DNA from: UBA11710 sp049287025
GTDB lineage: Bacteria; Patescibacteriota; Patescibacteriia; Magasanikbacterales; UBA922
Assembly: GCA_049287025.1 (NCBI GenBank)
Contig: JBAQFA010000005.1
Span: 11,238 to 75,237 of the forward strand
Direction: 5' to 3'
DNA: 64,000 bases
Under the pieces are notes generated by a model. It made no database searches, was not told the DNA's origin, and saw only the letters and a program-made list of their open reading frames with translations. The translations under genes and the position numbers were made by a program. Below are positions 37,326-45,116 of this stretch, piece after piece; the stretch's first letter is position 1; each line of letters begins with the position of its first letter.

Positions 37326-38588
37326 ATGGAACAATACGATGTCATAATTATTGGCGCGGGATTTTCTGGTCTTACTTTAGCTCATCATCTACCGCATGAT
37401 TTGCGGGTTTTGGTTTTGGATAGAAAACAAGCCTTGAATAGTGTGATGGAAACTACTGGCTTAATCACCCAAGCGACAAAGGATCTAATTAGCGAATTTG
37501 TAGATATAGAAAATTATTTGCCCAATCATATTGATACGATTGGTGTGGTGTCGCCAGATTATGATAAATATTTTTTTTCTCACACCACAGATCCTTGGAT
37601 TTATTCGACTGACACACCAGAATTGGTAAAACATTTAGCCGATGCAGTACCAAATAATGTAGACATAAAAATTGGTCAGACTCTAGTTGATTATAAGATT
37701 GATAATAGTTCTGAATATCCAGTTCTGGTAGAGTATGCAAATAATGGAACAAAAAGTTTATCCCAGACAAAATTTTTAGTGGGGGCAGATGGGGGTAATT
37801 CCACAGTGGCAAAATTAAATGATAAATTATCAAAAAATACTAAATTTTTAATTGGTTTTGAAAAAGTGTTTTTTGGCGATATAACTTTTGGTCCGAAGCC
37901 TAATAGTACAGTTTATCATTTTTGGTTTGGGGAATTTTCACTTGGTTATGGCGGGTGGTTGTCGCCAACTGTGATTGATAATAAATCAGCTTTTCGGCTT
38001 GGTCTAGCTAAATTGGAAAAAGACAAGGCTAATTTAAAAAAGCTGGATGATTTTATAAATATTTTACAGGAAAAAAAGATTATAAAAATTGATTCAGAAA
38101 ATATTCAGCCAGTAATTTCTTTTGGTAATAAAATTCCGATTGGCGGAGTTTTGCCAAATTTAACAGCTGACAGAGTAATGTTAATAGGGGATGCGGGTGG
38201 TTTTTGTGGAGCGTTTGCGGCCGATGGTATCAAGGGGGCAGTCTTGTCAGGAAAAACTAGCGCCAAATTAATCACAAAATATTTGCAAGGGGATAAAGAT
38301 TGTTTAAAATCTTATATTTCAGAAATGCAAAAAAATAATAAAATTATTTATTATTACAGAAAACAATTACTTTATAGATGGTTATGGAATCTAATGAAAA
38401 CTAATAATAGTTTTATGAATTTGTATCGATTGATTGAAAGACAAAAAGATGATTTTCTTAATCAATTTTGTGATAGCAAGGACAAAAGAAAAAGTTTGTT
38501 TCGCGTGCTTTTAAAATTTAAAAACATACCTTTGTTATTTAGGTATGCTTTTTCATTGTTGTTTGATTTGTTTAGACCAAGGCCTTAA
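37326..38588 (+). CDS. FAD-dependent oxidoreductase, geranylgeranyl-reductase-like
   Basis: 420 residues. The FAD dinucleotide motif VIIIGAGFSGLTLAHHL opens the protein, with VLVLDRK as the second strand end; FLVGADGGNSTVAKL is the DG motif, and VMLIGDAGGFCGAFAADGIKGAVLSGKTSA is the GD motif of the PHBH/geranylgeranyl reductase group. Members reduce isoprenoid chains or hydroxylate aromatics; which is done here is not clear. A basic and hydrophobic C-terminus (LLFRYAFSLLFDLFRPRP) suggests peripheral membrane contact, which would suit a lipid substrate. Its 3' end overlaps the convergent NlpC/P60-like gene by 17 bases. Confidence 0.8.
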   Translation: MEQYDVIIIGAGFSGLTLAHHLPHDLRVLVLDRKQALNSVMETTGLITQATKDLISEFVDIENYLPNHIDTIGVVSPDYDKYFFSHTTDPWIYSTDTPELVKHLADAVPNNVDIKIGQTLVDYKIDNSSEYPVLVEYANNGTKSLSQTKFLVGADGGNSTVAKLNDKLSKNTKFLIGFEKVFFGDITFGPKPNSTVYHFWFGEFSLGYGGWLSPTVIDNKSAFRLGLAKLEKDKANLKKLDDFINILQEKKIIKIDSENIQPVISFGNKIPIGGVLPNLTADRVMLIGDAGGFCGAFAADGIKGAVLSGKTSAKLITKYLQGDKDCLKSYISEMQKNNKIIYYYRKQLLYRWLWNLMKTNNSFMNLYRLIERQKDDFLNQFCDSKDKRKSLFRVLLKFKNIPLLFRYAFSLLFDLFRPRP

Positions 38589-39438
38589 GTCTTCTTATAA
38601 AAATTTCTTTAGCTTTCTTCGCATATTCCTGCATTTGTGGTTCTGACCAGTTTTGTTCTAATAGATTTTTATTTGGATCAGTAATAGTGATTGTTTCTTG
38701 TCTCACGCCGTGGTTATAAAGACCATCAGTAGGATATTGAAATGAATGGGTGTATTCAATCACAATTCCGAACCCCGAGGGTGAGGAATCCCTTTTTTGT
38801 GTATTAAAAGTTGTATTACTATTTACATTGTTTGAAGAGTTGGAAAGGGATCCACCCTTACGGGTATCTTCGACCTCGTTGCGACTCGGGATTACCGAAG
38901 AAACCAATAATACATGATTATAATCTTGTTTTGGACCAGCACCCATCATAACAATTAGATCTCCAGGCTGGATATCTTTTAGATTTATTTCTTTAGAATT
39001 TATATTATTATTAAAAGTGGAGACACCAGTATTTTCGGCTGATCTAAATTGAGAAATTAATTTGCGAATGGGATTTTTTATCCATGGCCGGTGAATATAT
39101 TTTTTTAGTCCGCCTAAATTTCTGGCTTTCAATTCTGTATCTAATACATGATAAATTAGACCAGAACAATCAATCCCTAGATTGTGTTCAATTAAAAATT
39201 TTTTTATTTGTTCGGCATTTAATTCGGCTAGTTTTATTTTTTCGCGTAAAGAAAAGATCGTGGCTTCTTCCGCAATATCTTCTGGGCTACCTTTGCCAAT
39301 CAAGACGCGCAAAGCTCCACGAATATTTTTTCTCCGATTATTAAAATAGGGAGTAGTTATGTTTTTTTCTCCTATTTTGAGATTAAGGTATTGATCAATA
39401 ACTTTTTGTGCTTGTGAGGATAATTGTTCCATTGTCAT
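38572..39438 (-). CDS. NlpC/P60-like cysteine peptidase, cytoplasmic form
   Basis: 288 residues. The catalytic Cys is in NLGIDCSGLIYHVLD (about 87-101); LKDIQPGDLIVMMG is the strand pair before the active-site His in NHVLLVSSV (about 180). These are NlpC/P60 amidase or gamma-D-Glu-peptidase features. There is no signal peptide, so it may act in the cytoplasm, for instance on recycled peptides, or the substrate may not be murein. A 132-bp palindromic element (38763-38894) is read in frame directly after the His strand, giving VIPSRNEVEDTRKGGSLSNS and a further stretch ending RDSSPSGFG before the domain resumes at IVIEYTHS. Assignment is moderate. Confidence 0.72.
   Translation of the reverse strand: MTMEQLSSQAQKVIDQYLNLKIGEKNITTPYFNNRRKNIRGALRVLIGKGSPEDIAEEATIFSLREKIKLAELNAEQIKKFLIEHNLGIDCSGLIYHVLDTELKARNLGGLKKYIHRPWIKNPIRKLISQFRSAENTGVSTFNNNINSKEINLKDIQPGDLIVMMGAGPKQDYNHVLLVSSVIPSRNEVEDTRKGGSLSNSSNNVNSNTTFNTQKRDSSPSGFGIVIEYTHSFQYPTDGLYNHGVRQETITITDPNKNLLEQNWSEPQMQEYAKKAKEIFIRRLKALV
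38763..38894. repeat. Palindromic element inside the NlpC/P60-like gene (132 bp)
   Basis: Ends CAATTCCGA and TCGGGATTA; inner GAGGAATCCC, AT-rich spacer with ACATTGTTTGAAGAG, then GGAAAGGGATCC, plus small hairpins CCCCGAGGG and ACCCTTACGGGT. Exactly 44 codons. Confidence 0.85.
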
Positions 39439-39442
39439 ATTG

Positions 39443-41395
39443 TTATTTGTTTGATGTTTTATTCAAAATTTTTTCTGTCAGACCTTTTGGTAATAATGTT
39501 ATGTTTGGCAATTCTTTTAGATCTACCCAGACTAGCTTGTAAGAATTATTAGTAGTGCTTCTCTCTCTTTCTTCGTCACCTAGCTTTGGTTCACCAGAAA
39601 TATTCTCCGCAAAATAATAATATTCGTCACGGCCATTAATATTAAAACAAAGTGGTATTTGTTCAGGAATAGTAAAATCAAGATCAGTTTCTTCTTTGCC
39701 TTCACGTTTGGCTGTGGCTAATATATTTTCATCAAAATCTTCTTTGGTTCCACCAGGTGGAGTGAAAAAATGCTGGGAAAATTTTTGTCTTTCTATTAAT
39801 AAAATTTTGCCGTCTTTAATAGGTAAAATAGCACCTCGGGGCAAGTCCCAACCCACACCTTTTTGGGTGACAGTAATAAAGTCAATTATTTTTAAACCAT
39901 TGAGACTTAATTTATTATGCGCTTCCATAATAGGATAAAGAGTTTGCGTGCGCATCAGGTCAGCATTTGGTTTGGTATTATTGTATTTTATAATATTGAA
40001 ATCAGGTCGTTTGTTGTATTTTGGTTCGTGAAGTGAAGGAATTTCTTTGGTAACTCGTTGAATAATTTGCGCGCCATCTTGGATTTTGATTAATGTTTGA
40101 TTTTCCAAATTTATATCTAATAACGCCATGAGGTGGGATTCGAATGTGGTTATTTGGTTTGTCATCCCGAATCCCCCGACGAAGGGGGTGAGGGATCCCT
40201 TGTCTTTGGATTTAAACATTGTATTATTACTAATTCCATTGTTTAATGTTTGGGAAAGGGATCCCCTCCTCGGAGGATCTTCGACCTCGCCCTGTGTCGG
40301 GCTCGGGATGACAAGTGATTGAAGTTGTGATTCGTAAGTCGTTGATGCTGGTTGTCTGGCATTAATTTCAATTAAATATAGTTTGCCATTTTTTCCCGCC
40401 TTCGCTGAAGCTTCGGCGGACAAGTCATCAACCACAACATCAACTCCAAACAAACCTTTCCAACCTTGTGATCTTAATTTTTCGCCAATATCATTTACAA
40501 TTTTGTTGTATTGTTTTATTTGATCTTCATTTAAATATTTATTAGCAAATGACCAATCATTGCCAATGGTAGTAAATTTATTATCAGTAAAAGGTTTGAG
40601 TCCAGTAATTTGATAGCTAATATTACCAACTAAAATTTTATTTTTTGTGACGACATTGTTGCTAGTAAACATTGGTCCAGAAATATATTCCGTGATTCTA
40701 ACTGGGCGATCGGGAAATTTTTCTTTAATCTCATCCAGCTGACTCTCTGATTCAATCAAAATAGTGCCAAGGCCAGTATGAGCGCGGTTGAATTGGATAA
40801 TAAAAGGCTTACAAAGCTCACGAGGCTTGCTACCTGCCTGCGCAGGCAGGGGCTCACAAGGCCAAACGATATTTTTACATAAATCAACTCTGTGTTTAGG
40901 TAAATATTTTTGTAATTCCCCAAGCCATTCTAGTCCAGAGATTTTTTCTTCTATTTTGTTTGACAGTTCGGCTGGTGGGTTGAGTAGTTTCCAATTATTT
41001 TCCTGACAGATTTTTTCTATTTGAGTGGTGGGTTTGAAGACTACCACGGTAAGTTCATTCCGATCCGCCGATGAGGTGGAGAGGAATCTTTCGGAGTTAT
41101 TTGTTGTTGTGGTATGATTGTCTTTTGTAATTTGTTTGTAAAAGGCTTCGAAAGATCCCTCGTCAGTCAGTCGTCTGACTTCCTCGGGATGAACCAACAA
41201 TTCTAACAATTCCCAAGTATCCAGCTGTTCATTACTTTCAATCAAAAGGACATTATCATATCCTTCAGCTACAGACTTGGCAAAAGGCGTAGAATTTGAG
41301 ATAATATGATAACCTGGGGTATTTAAATTCAGCCCTAAAGCCCGCTCAATATCGCGGGTGACGTAAATGATTGGGTTTTGGGTTAGATCTATCAT
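39443..41395 (-). CDS. ATP-grasp / Nudix fusion protein with four in-frame repeat inserts
   Basis: 650 residues. The N-terminal and middle parts are ATP-grasp-like: FIIQFNRAHTGLGTILIESESQL (ATP-binding strand and Gly loop), RITEYISGPMFTSNNVV, GLFGVDVVV and LYLIEINARQPASTTY, the metal-binding E-x-N-x-R. The C-terminal domain is Nudix: FTPPGGTKEDFDENILATA, KREGKEETDL. ATP-grasp ligases join a carboxylate to an amine; the Nudix domain may clear or process a nucleotide by-product. Inserts translated in frame are at 40162-40311 (50 codons), 40395-40420, 40833-40850 and 41055-41192 (46 codons). I start at the ATG at 41395 (MIDLTQNPIIYVTRDIE), since the longer frame runs into the divergent gene. Confidence 0.75.
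   Translation of the reverse strand: MIDLTQNPIIYVTRDIERALGLNLNTPGYHIISNSTPFAKSVAEGYDNVLLIESNEQLDTWELLELLVHPEEVRRLTDEGSFEAFYKQITKDNHTTTTNNSERFLSTSSADRNELTVVVFKPTTQIEKICQENNWKLLNPPAELSNKIEEKISGLEWLGELQKYLPKHRVDLCKNIVWPCEPLPAQAGSKPRELCKPFIIQFNRAHTGLGTILIESESQLDEIKEKFPDRPVRITEYISGPMFTSNNVVTKNKILVGNISYQITGLKPFTDNKFTTIGNDWSFANKYLNEDQIKQYNKIVNDIGEKLRSQGWKGLFGVDVVVDDLSAEASAKAGKNGKLYLIEINARQPASTTYESQLQSLVIPSPTQGEVEDPPRRGSLSQTLNNGISNNTMFKSKDKGSLTPFVGGFGMTNQITTFESHLMALLDINLENQTLIKIQDGAQIIQRVTKEIPSLHEPKYNKRPDFNIIKYNNTKPNADLMRTQTLYPIMEAHNKLSLNGLKIIDFITVTQKGVGWDLPRGAILPIKDGKILLIERQKFSQHFFTPPGGTKEDFDENILATAKREGKEETDLDFTIPEQIPLCFNINGRDEYYYFAENISGEPKLGDEERERSTTNNSYKLVWVDLKELPNITLLPKGLTEKILNKTSNK
40162..40311. 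repeat. Palindromic element inside the ATP-grasp/Nudix gene (150 bp)
   Basis: Perfect inverted ends TCATCCCGA and TCGGGATGA. Inside: TCCCCCGACGAAGGGGG hairpin, GAGGGATCCC, AT spacer with TTTAAACATTGTATTATTAC, GGGAAAGGGATCC, and a second GC-rich arm. Exactly 50 codons; the best-preserved copy. Confidence 0.9.
40395..40420. repeat. CCCGCCTTCGC...GGCGGA palindrome inside the ATP-grasp/Nudix gene
   Basis: CCCGCCTTCGCTGAAGC, TTCGGCGGA; related to 31164-31189 in the Mur ligase gene. Translated as LSAEASAKAGK in the linker before LYLIEINAR. Confidence 0.8.
40833..40850. repeat. CCTGCCTGCGCAGGCAGG palindrome inside the ATP-grasp/Nudix gene
   Basis: A perfect 18-bp palindrome flanked by AGGCTT/GGCTC words, translated as PLPAQAGSKP. 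A related palindrome, CTGCCGGCAG, lies in the hairpin at 26091. Confidence 0.8.
41055..41192. repeat. Palindromic element inside the ATP-grasp/Nudix gene (138 bp)
   Basis: Ends TCATTCCGA and TCGGGATGA, inner GAGGAATCTTTCGGAG and CTTCGAAAGATCCC. Exactly 46 codons. The minus-strand translation begins VHPEEVRRLTDEGSFEAFYK. Confidence 0.85.
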
Positions 41396-41439
41396 AGTGA
41401 GGGTAATTATACTTAAAAAAATAGTTTTTGACAAGCAAT

Positions 41440-43683
41440 ATGGACAGTATGGATTTGAAAAAACACGATAGAGTTGATTCATATCAAATTGAGTTAGAAT
41501 TAGCTTTTTCTGTTTGGTATCAGGGAGTAAAAACTGGACGTAAAGATTTTGGAGTAGGCTGGCTAAAGAAAAATGGATTTAATAATCTTGCTGTCTGGTG
41601 TGAAGAAAATAGTGAACAGTTTGTTGAATGGAAAGTCTTAAGAGAGCTAAAAGAGGCTTTTTTGGTTTGGCATTCTTTGCCAGAAGCAGGCCGTGGTAAT
41701 TTTAATGCGACTTGGTTGCAACAAAATGGATTTTCTCGTGTAGATAAAGGGCTGCGCAAGTTAGATGGTGTTGAAGTTGTCCAAAAAAGTGATTCAGCGG
41801 AATTAAGAAAAGCTTACACTGTCGACAAGGTTGACTGGACAGAGGAATCAGCCGTAAAAAAAATGGATGAAATGTATGAAGTTTTTTTGAAGGAAAAAGA
41901 TAATAAATTTGATAAAAAAGGAAAACCAATACGCTTCAATAGATATTGGCTTAAATCAAAAGGTTTACCATCATTGGTAAGGTGGGCAAATACGCAGCCG
42001 GGTGGTTTGGAAGTATTGAACACCAAGTGTAGAAACAAAGAAGTTGCTAATTTATTTGAAAGAAGTAGGACGGAGTGGAATGAGACTTTGGCAGTTGCTG
42101 ATTTAGAAGTTGCTTATAAAGAATGGCTGGACGAGCCGGCGGATACGCGAGGCAATTTTAATCAAAAAAGGATACAAAGAAAACATTCAGGACTGACAAG
42201 TTGGGTCTGGGATAATGGCGGAATTGATAAGTATGTTGCTTTATCAAAAAATGATTCTTTAAGGGCTGCATTTTCAAAAGATAGAATATTTTGGGATGAT
42301 AAAAGAGTTTTAGCTGAATTAGATAAAGCCTTTGAAAAATGGAAGTCGGTTGTAGAGGTGGATGGTAGAACTGGTAAACAAAGGAAATTTAGTGCTTTTT
42401 GGATTCGAGATAATTATAATCAAGGTTTAAGCAGATGGATTAGTATGCACAGTGGATTGAATCATTGTGTTGCTTTAAGTACTAATCAAGAATTAAGAAA
42501 ATATTTAAATTTAGATAACCAAGTTGTCACAACTGTGACTGTTGAAGGCTTGGTAGATAAACCAGAAGAGGTTGAAGAAAAAACCAATGAACCAGGAGAA
42601 ATTCATGTTGGAGTTTTTCCTAGTGAAATGATTGATCTTTCGGGTATTGGTTCCAATTTACTTCCTCAAATAAGGGTTGCGAGTCTTCAGGAAAGGGAAG
42701 ATAGAGGATCAACAGATGTTGATTTGTCACAAATGACAGCTGATCCAAATCCGTTACAGAAATTACGTTTTGATATGGCTACAGCCAGACAAAGTGGTGT
42801 CTGGGATGATGAATTAATAAAAAGATATATAGAATTGCATTCTTATTTGCCAGATTTTATTTTTCACGGTCTTAGCGTAGAACATATTGTGGAATTAGCC
42901 ACAGCTGGCAAGATAAAAACCCCAAAGGCTGTTTTGTCCGTCGGTGGAGGGGCTTATGGGGAATTAATAGCTTGGCAAAGAAAATTAAAAGCAGAGGCGC
43001 CAATGGTTTTTAATTTGGACAGTTCTGCATTAATGTTGGAAATGGCTAAGCCTGTTTTATCCGAGAAATATAGTATTCAGCAAAACGATTTTAATGGCGT
43101 GGTAGGTGATATGAGAAATTTTAAGGGTGATTATTTGAGTAATTTTAAACAGGGTGATTTTGATTTAATAGAATGTTCAGCGTTAGACAATTTAACTGAA
43201 GCACAATTGCCAAAATTTGTTGAAGAAATAGTTGATGTTTTACAAAATGGACAAATGGTACAGTTGATTGCCAGAAAGCCAATACCAAATGCTGTTTGGC
43301 ACATTTTGGAAACTATGGGTTGTGTGATACTAACTCCACCAAATGCCAAATTAGATGCAGATCTTAGCGGTGTAGTAGGTGGGGATGTAAAAAAGAGAAT
43401 TAAACAAAAGTTGCGAGATGGGGGCGGGTTTTATTTATTGGCGCAAAAATTTGAAAAAACAATTAATCCAGATGATAATAAGAAAAGGTTTTTAGATCAA
43501 TTATCGCAAGCACAAGATATGGAGACCGGAGATCTTGGTTTGTTATTATTAGATTTAGCAAAATTGTATCCAAATTATGGCGATATTCCAGAGGAAGAAT
43601 TGGCAAGAGTTGGATTTCGGCGAGAAATTATTAAAGTGAATAAAAAAGGTGCAAGTAACATAGTACGAATTGTCAAAGTTTAA
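41440..43683 (+). CDS. Orphan protein: five tandem helical repeats joined to a methyltransferase-like domain
   Basis: 747 residues from the ATG at 41440; no family recognised. Residues 1-355 hold five diverged repeats of about 70-75 residues. The consensus is E-L-x-x-A-F-x-x-W, then a G(R)GNFN or KF(S/N) strand, W(L/I)xxNG(F/L)xxLxxW, and ELRxxFxxDRxxWxxx. Such Trp-anchored helical units resemble DNA-binding helix-turn-helix repeats. After an acidic linker (about 365-440) the C-terminal part reads AVLSVGGGAYGELIAWQRKL, then MVFNLDSSALMLEMAK, VVGDMRNFKGDY, FDLIECSALDNL and LQNGQMVQLIARK: the strand order of a class I SAM methyltransferase, with a degenerate motif I. I infer a DNA- or RNA-targeted methyltransferase-like protein. 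It is divergent from the ATP-grasp/Nudix gene with 44 bases between starts. Confidence 0.7.
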   Translation: MDSMDLKKHDRVDSYQIELELAFSVWYQGVKTGRKDFGVGWLKKNGFNNLAVWCEENSEQFVEWKVLRELKEAFLVWHSLPEAGRGNFNATWLQQNGFSRVDKGLRKLDGVEVVQKSDSAELRKAYTVDKVDWTEESAVKKMDEMYEVFLKEKDNKFDKKGKPIRFNRYWLKSKGLPSLVRWANTQPGGLEVLNTKCRNKEVANLFERSRTEWNETLAVADLEVAYKEWLDEPADTRGNFNQKRIQRKHSGLTSWVWDNGGIDKYVALSKNDSLRAAFSKDRIFWDDKRVLAELDKAFEKWKSVVEVDGRTGKQRKFSAFWIRDNYNQGLSRWISMHSGLNHCVALSTNQELRKYLNLDNQVVTTVTVEGLVDKPEEVEEKTNEPGEIHVGVFPSEMIDLSGIGSNLLPQIRVASLQEREDRGSTDVDLSQMTADPNPLQKLRFDMATARQSGVWDDELIKRYIELHSYLPDFIFHGLSVEHIVELATAGKIKTPKAVLSVGGGAYGELIAWQRKLKAEAPMVFNLDSSALMLEMAKPVLSEKYSIQQNDFNGVVGDMRNFKGDYLSNFKQGDFDLIECSALDNLTEAQLPKFVEEIVDVLQNGQMVQLIARKPIPNAVWHILETMGCVILTPPNAKLDADLSGVVGGDVKKRIKQKLRDGGGFYLLAQKFEKTINPDDNKKRFLDQLSQAQDMETGDLGLLLLDLAKLYPNYGDIPEEELARVGFRREIIKVNKKGASNIVRIVKV

Positions 43684-43688
43684 TATTT

Positions 43689-44633
43689 ATGAGTGAATTA
43701 TATCAACAACTAAAAGAATTTGGCCATGTCAAACTAAATGAACCAATGTCCAAGCACACAACCTTCAAAATTGGTGGTAAGGCTAATTTTTTTATTACAA
43801 TTGAAAATACAGATAATTTGGGTAAACTTTTAACCTTTGTGAATGAGCAGGGTTTATCTTATTTTATTTTAGGTGGAGGATCAAATCTGCTGTGGAATGA
43901 TGACCAATTTGAAGGAGTGGTAATAAAAGTGGGTAATAAAAAATTAACTGTGACTGGAAATATGATTGAAGCCGACGCTGGTGTTCTCTTGTCCCAAGTA
44001 GTCAATTTGGCAGCGCAAAATAGTTTAACTGGTTTTGAATGGGCCGTGGGGATCCCTGGAACAATTGGTGGAGCAGTGCGAGGCAATGCTGGAGCGATGG
44101 GCGTGGATATTTCGGCTGATAAATGTCTAGCAAAAGTTCAAGTGTGGCAAAATGGTGAAGTAGTGGAATATAATAGAAGTGAATGCAATTTTGTTTATCG
44201 AGGGAGCATGTTTAAAGATGATCCTAATATATTGGTTTTGCGGGCATATTTTAGGCTTGATGTGGGAGATCAAGCAGAGATAATGAAATCAATGCAAGGT
44301 TATTTGGCTCAACGCACTGGACGGTATCCAAAATTTCCTTCAGCTGGTAGTTTTTTTCAAAATGTTCCAATTGATAAATGGAAAAAAGATTTAAAAGATT
44401 TACCAGCCATTTTTGTGGAGCGCAAAAAAATTCCCGTTGGTTGGCTCGTGGAACAATTAGAATTAAAAGGTTTGACTGTAGGTGGCGCCAAAGTGTCTGA
44501 TGAACATGGTAATTTTATTATTAATTTTGATAATGCATTACAGTCTGATGTCTTGACTTTAGTTGAATTAGTAAAAGAAAAAGTGTATAATAAATTTGGA
44601 ATAGAATTGGAGAGTGAAGTGGAAATAGTGTAA
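43689..44633 (+). CDS. murB: UDP-N-acetylenolpyruvoylglucosamine reductase MurB
   Basis: 314 residues; reduces UDP-GlcNAc-enolpyruvate to UDP-MurNAc with NADPH and FAD. Motifs: PMSKHTTFKIGGKANFF, FILGGGSNLLWND, EWAVGIPGTIGGAVRGNAGAMG, CNFVYRGSMFK (catalytic Tyr/Ser region), PSAGSFFQNV (the Ser proton donor) and a C-terminal ELESEVEIV with the final Glu. All key residues are present, so this is the functional MurB; the protein from 12025 is the divergent paralogue. The gene starts five bases after the orphan methyltransferase-like gene, so the two are probably co-transcribed. Confidence 0.95.
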   Translation: MSELYQQLKEFGHVKLNEPMSKHTTFKIGGKANFFITIENTDNLGKLLTFVNEQGLSYFILGGGSNLLWNDDQFEGVVIKVGNKKLTVTGNMIEADAGVLLSQVVNLAAQNSLTGFEWAVGIPGTIGGAVRGNAGAMGVDISADKCLAKVQVWQNGEVVEYNRSECNFVYRGSMFKDDPNILVLRAYFRLDVGDQAEIMKSMQGYLAQRTGRYPKFPSAGSFFQNVPIDKWKKDLKDLPAIFVERKKIPVGWLVEQLELKGLTVGGAKVSDEHGNFIINFDNALQSDVLTLVELVKEKVYNKFGIELESEVEIV

Positions 44634-44635
44634 AG

Positions 44636-44727
44636 GCTTGAAAAGCTAGAAAAGCTTCAAAGGCTTGAAAGGCATTGATTTGCATTTTAAGCCTTTTAGG
44701 CATTTTAAGCCTTTTAGGCATTTTAAA
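44636..44727. repeat. AGGCTTGAAA / AAGCCTTTTAGGC word hairpin
   Basis: Left: AAGGCTTGAAAAGCTAG, AAAAGCTTCAAAGGCTTGAAAGGC. Right: TTTTAAGCCTTTTAGGC, repeated twice. The arms pair imperfectly. It reads open into the next gene and would add a repeat-coded leader (ILSLLGILSLLGIL) if an upstream TTG were used. Confidence 0.8.
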
Positions 44728-44731
44728 AATT

Positions 44732-45076
44732 ATGACAATCAATACCAAAGCTAAAGGCATGGACATGACTCCAGCCATCAAGCAATATGTTGAAGAAAAA
44801 GTTAATTGTTTAACAAAATATTTTGAGAATATTGATGATGTGGATGTAATTGTGGGAATGGAAACACATCATCACAACAAAGGTAAAATTTATTATGCTG
44901 AGTTCAATTTGCAGGTGCCAGGAAAAAATTTGTCAGTCAGAAAAGACGCCGTTGATTTGTACAAAGCGATTGATAAAGTCAAAGATCATTTGAAAGTAGA
45001 ACTGGAAAAAATTAAAGAAAAAATGCGCGCCAAAGATAAAAAGGTTTTACGTGAACAAAAAGGTTACCAGGAATAG
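44732..45076 (+). CDS. hpf: Ribosome hibernation promoting factor (HPF/RaiA family), short form
   Basis: 114 residues. TINTKAKGMDMTPAIKQYVEEKVNCLTKYF is the first beta-alpha unit, followed by DVIVGMETHHHNKGKIYYAEFNLQVPGKNLSVRKDAVDLYKAID. The family binds the 30S decoding centre and silences ribosomes in stationary phase; this short form lacks the C-terminal dimerisation domain of long HPF, so it resembles RaiA/YfiA or short HPF. The ATG at 44732 is chosen because upstream frame is repeat. The C-terminal tail is basic. It stands between hairpin and the O-antigen-ligase-like gene. Confidence 0.9.
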   Translation: MTINTKAKGMDMTPAIKQYVEEKVNCLTKYFENIDDVDVIVGMETHHHNKGKIYYAEFNLQVPGKNLSVRKDAVDLYKAIDKVKDHLKVELEKIKEKMRAKDKKVLREQKGYQE

Positions 45077-45116
45077 AAATATATTAATCTATAAAAAATT
45101 TTAATTTATAAAAATT

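Noticed and set aside
44675..44731. N-terminal extension of the hibernation factor (ILSLLGILSLLGIL)
   Set aside because: Coded entirely by the word hairpin; the family begins at the ATG at 44732.
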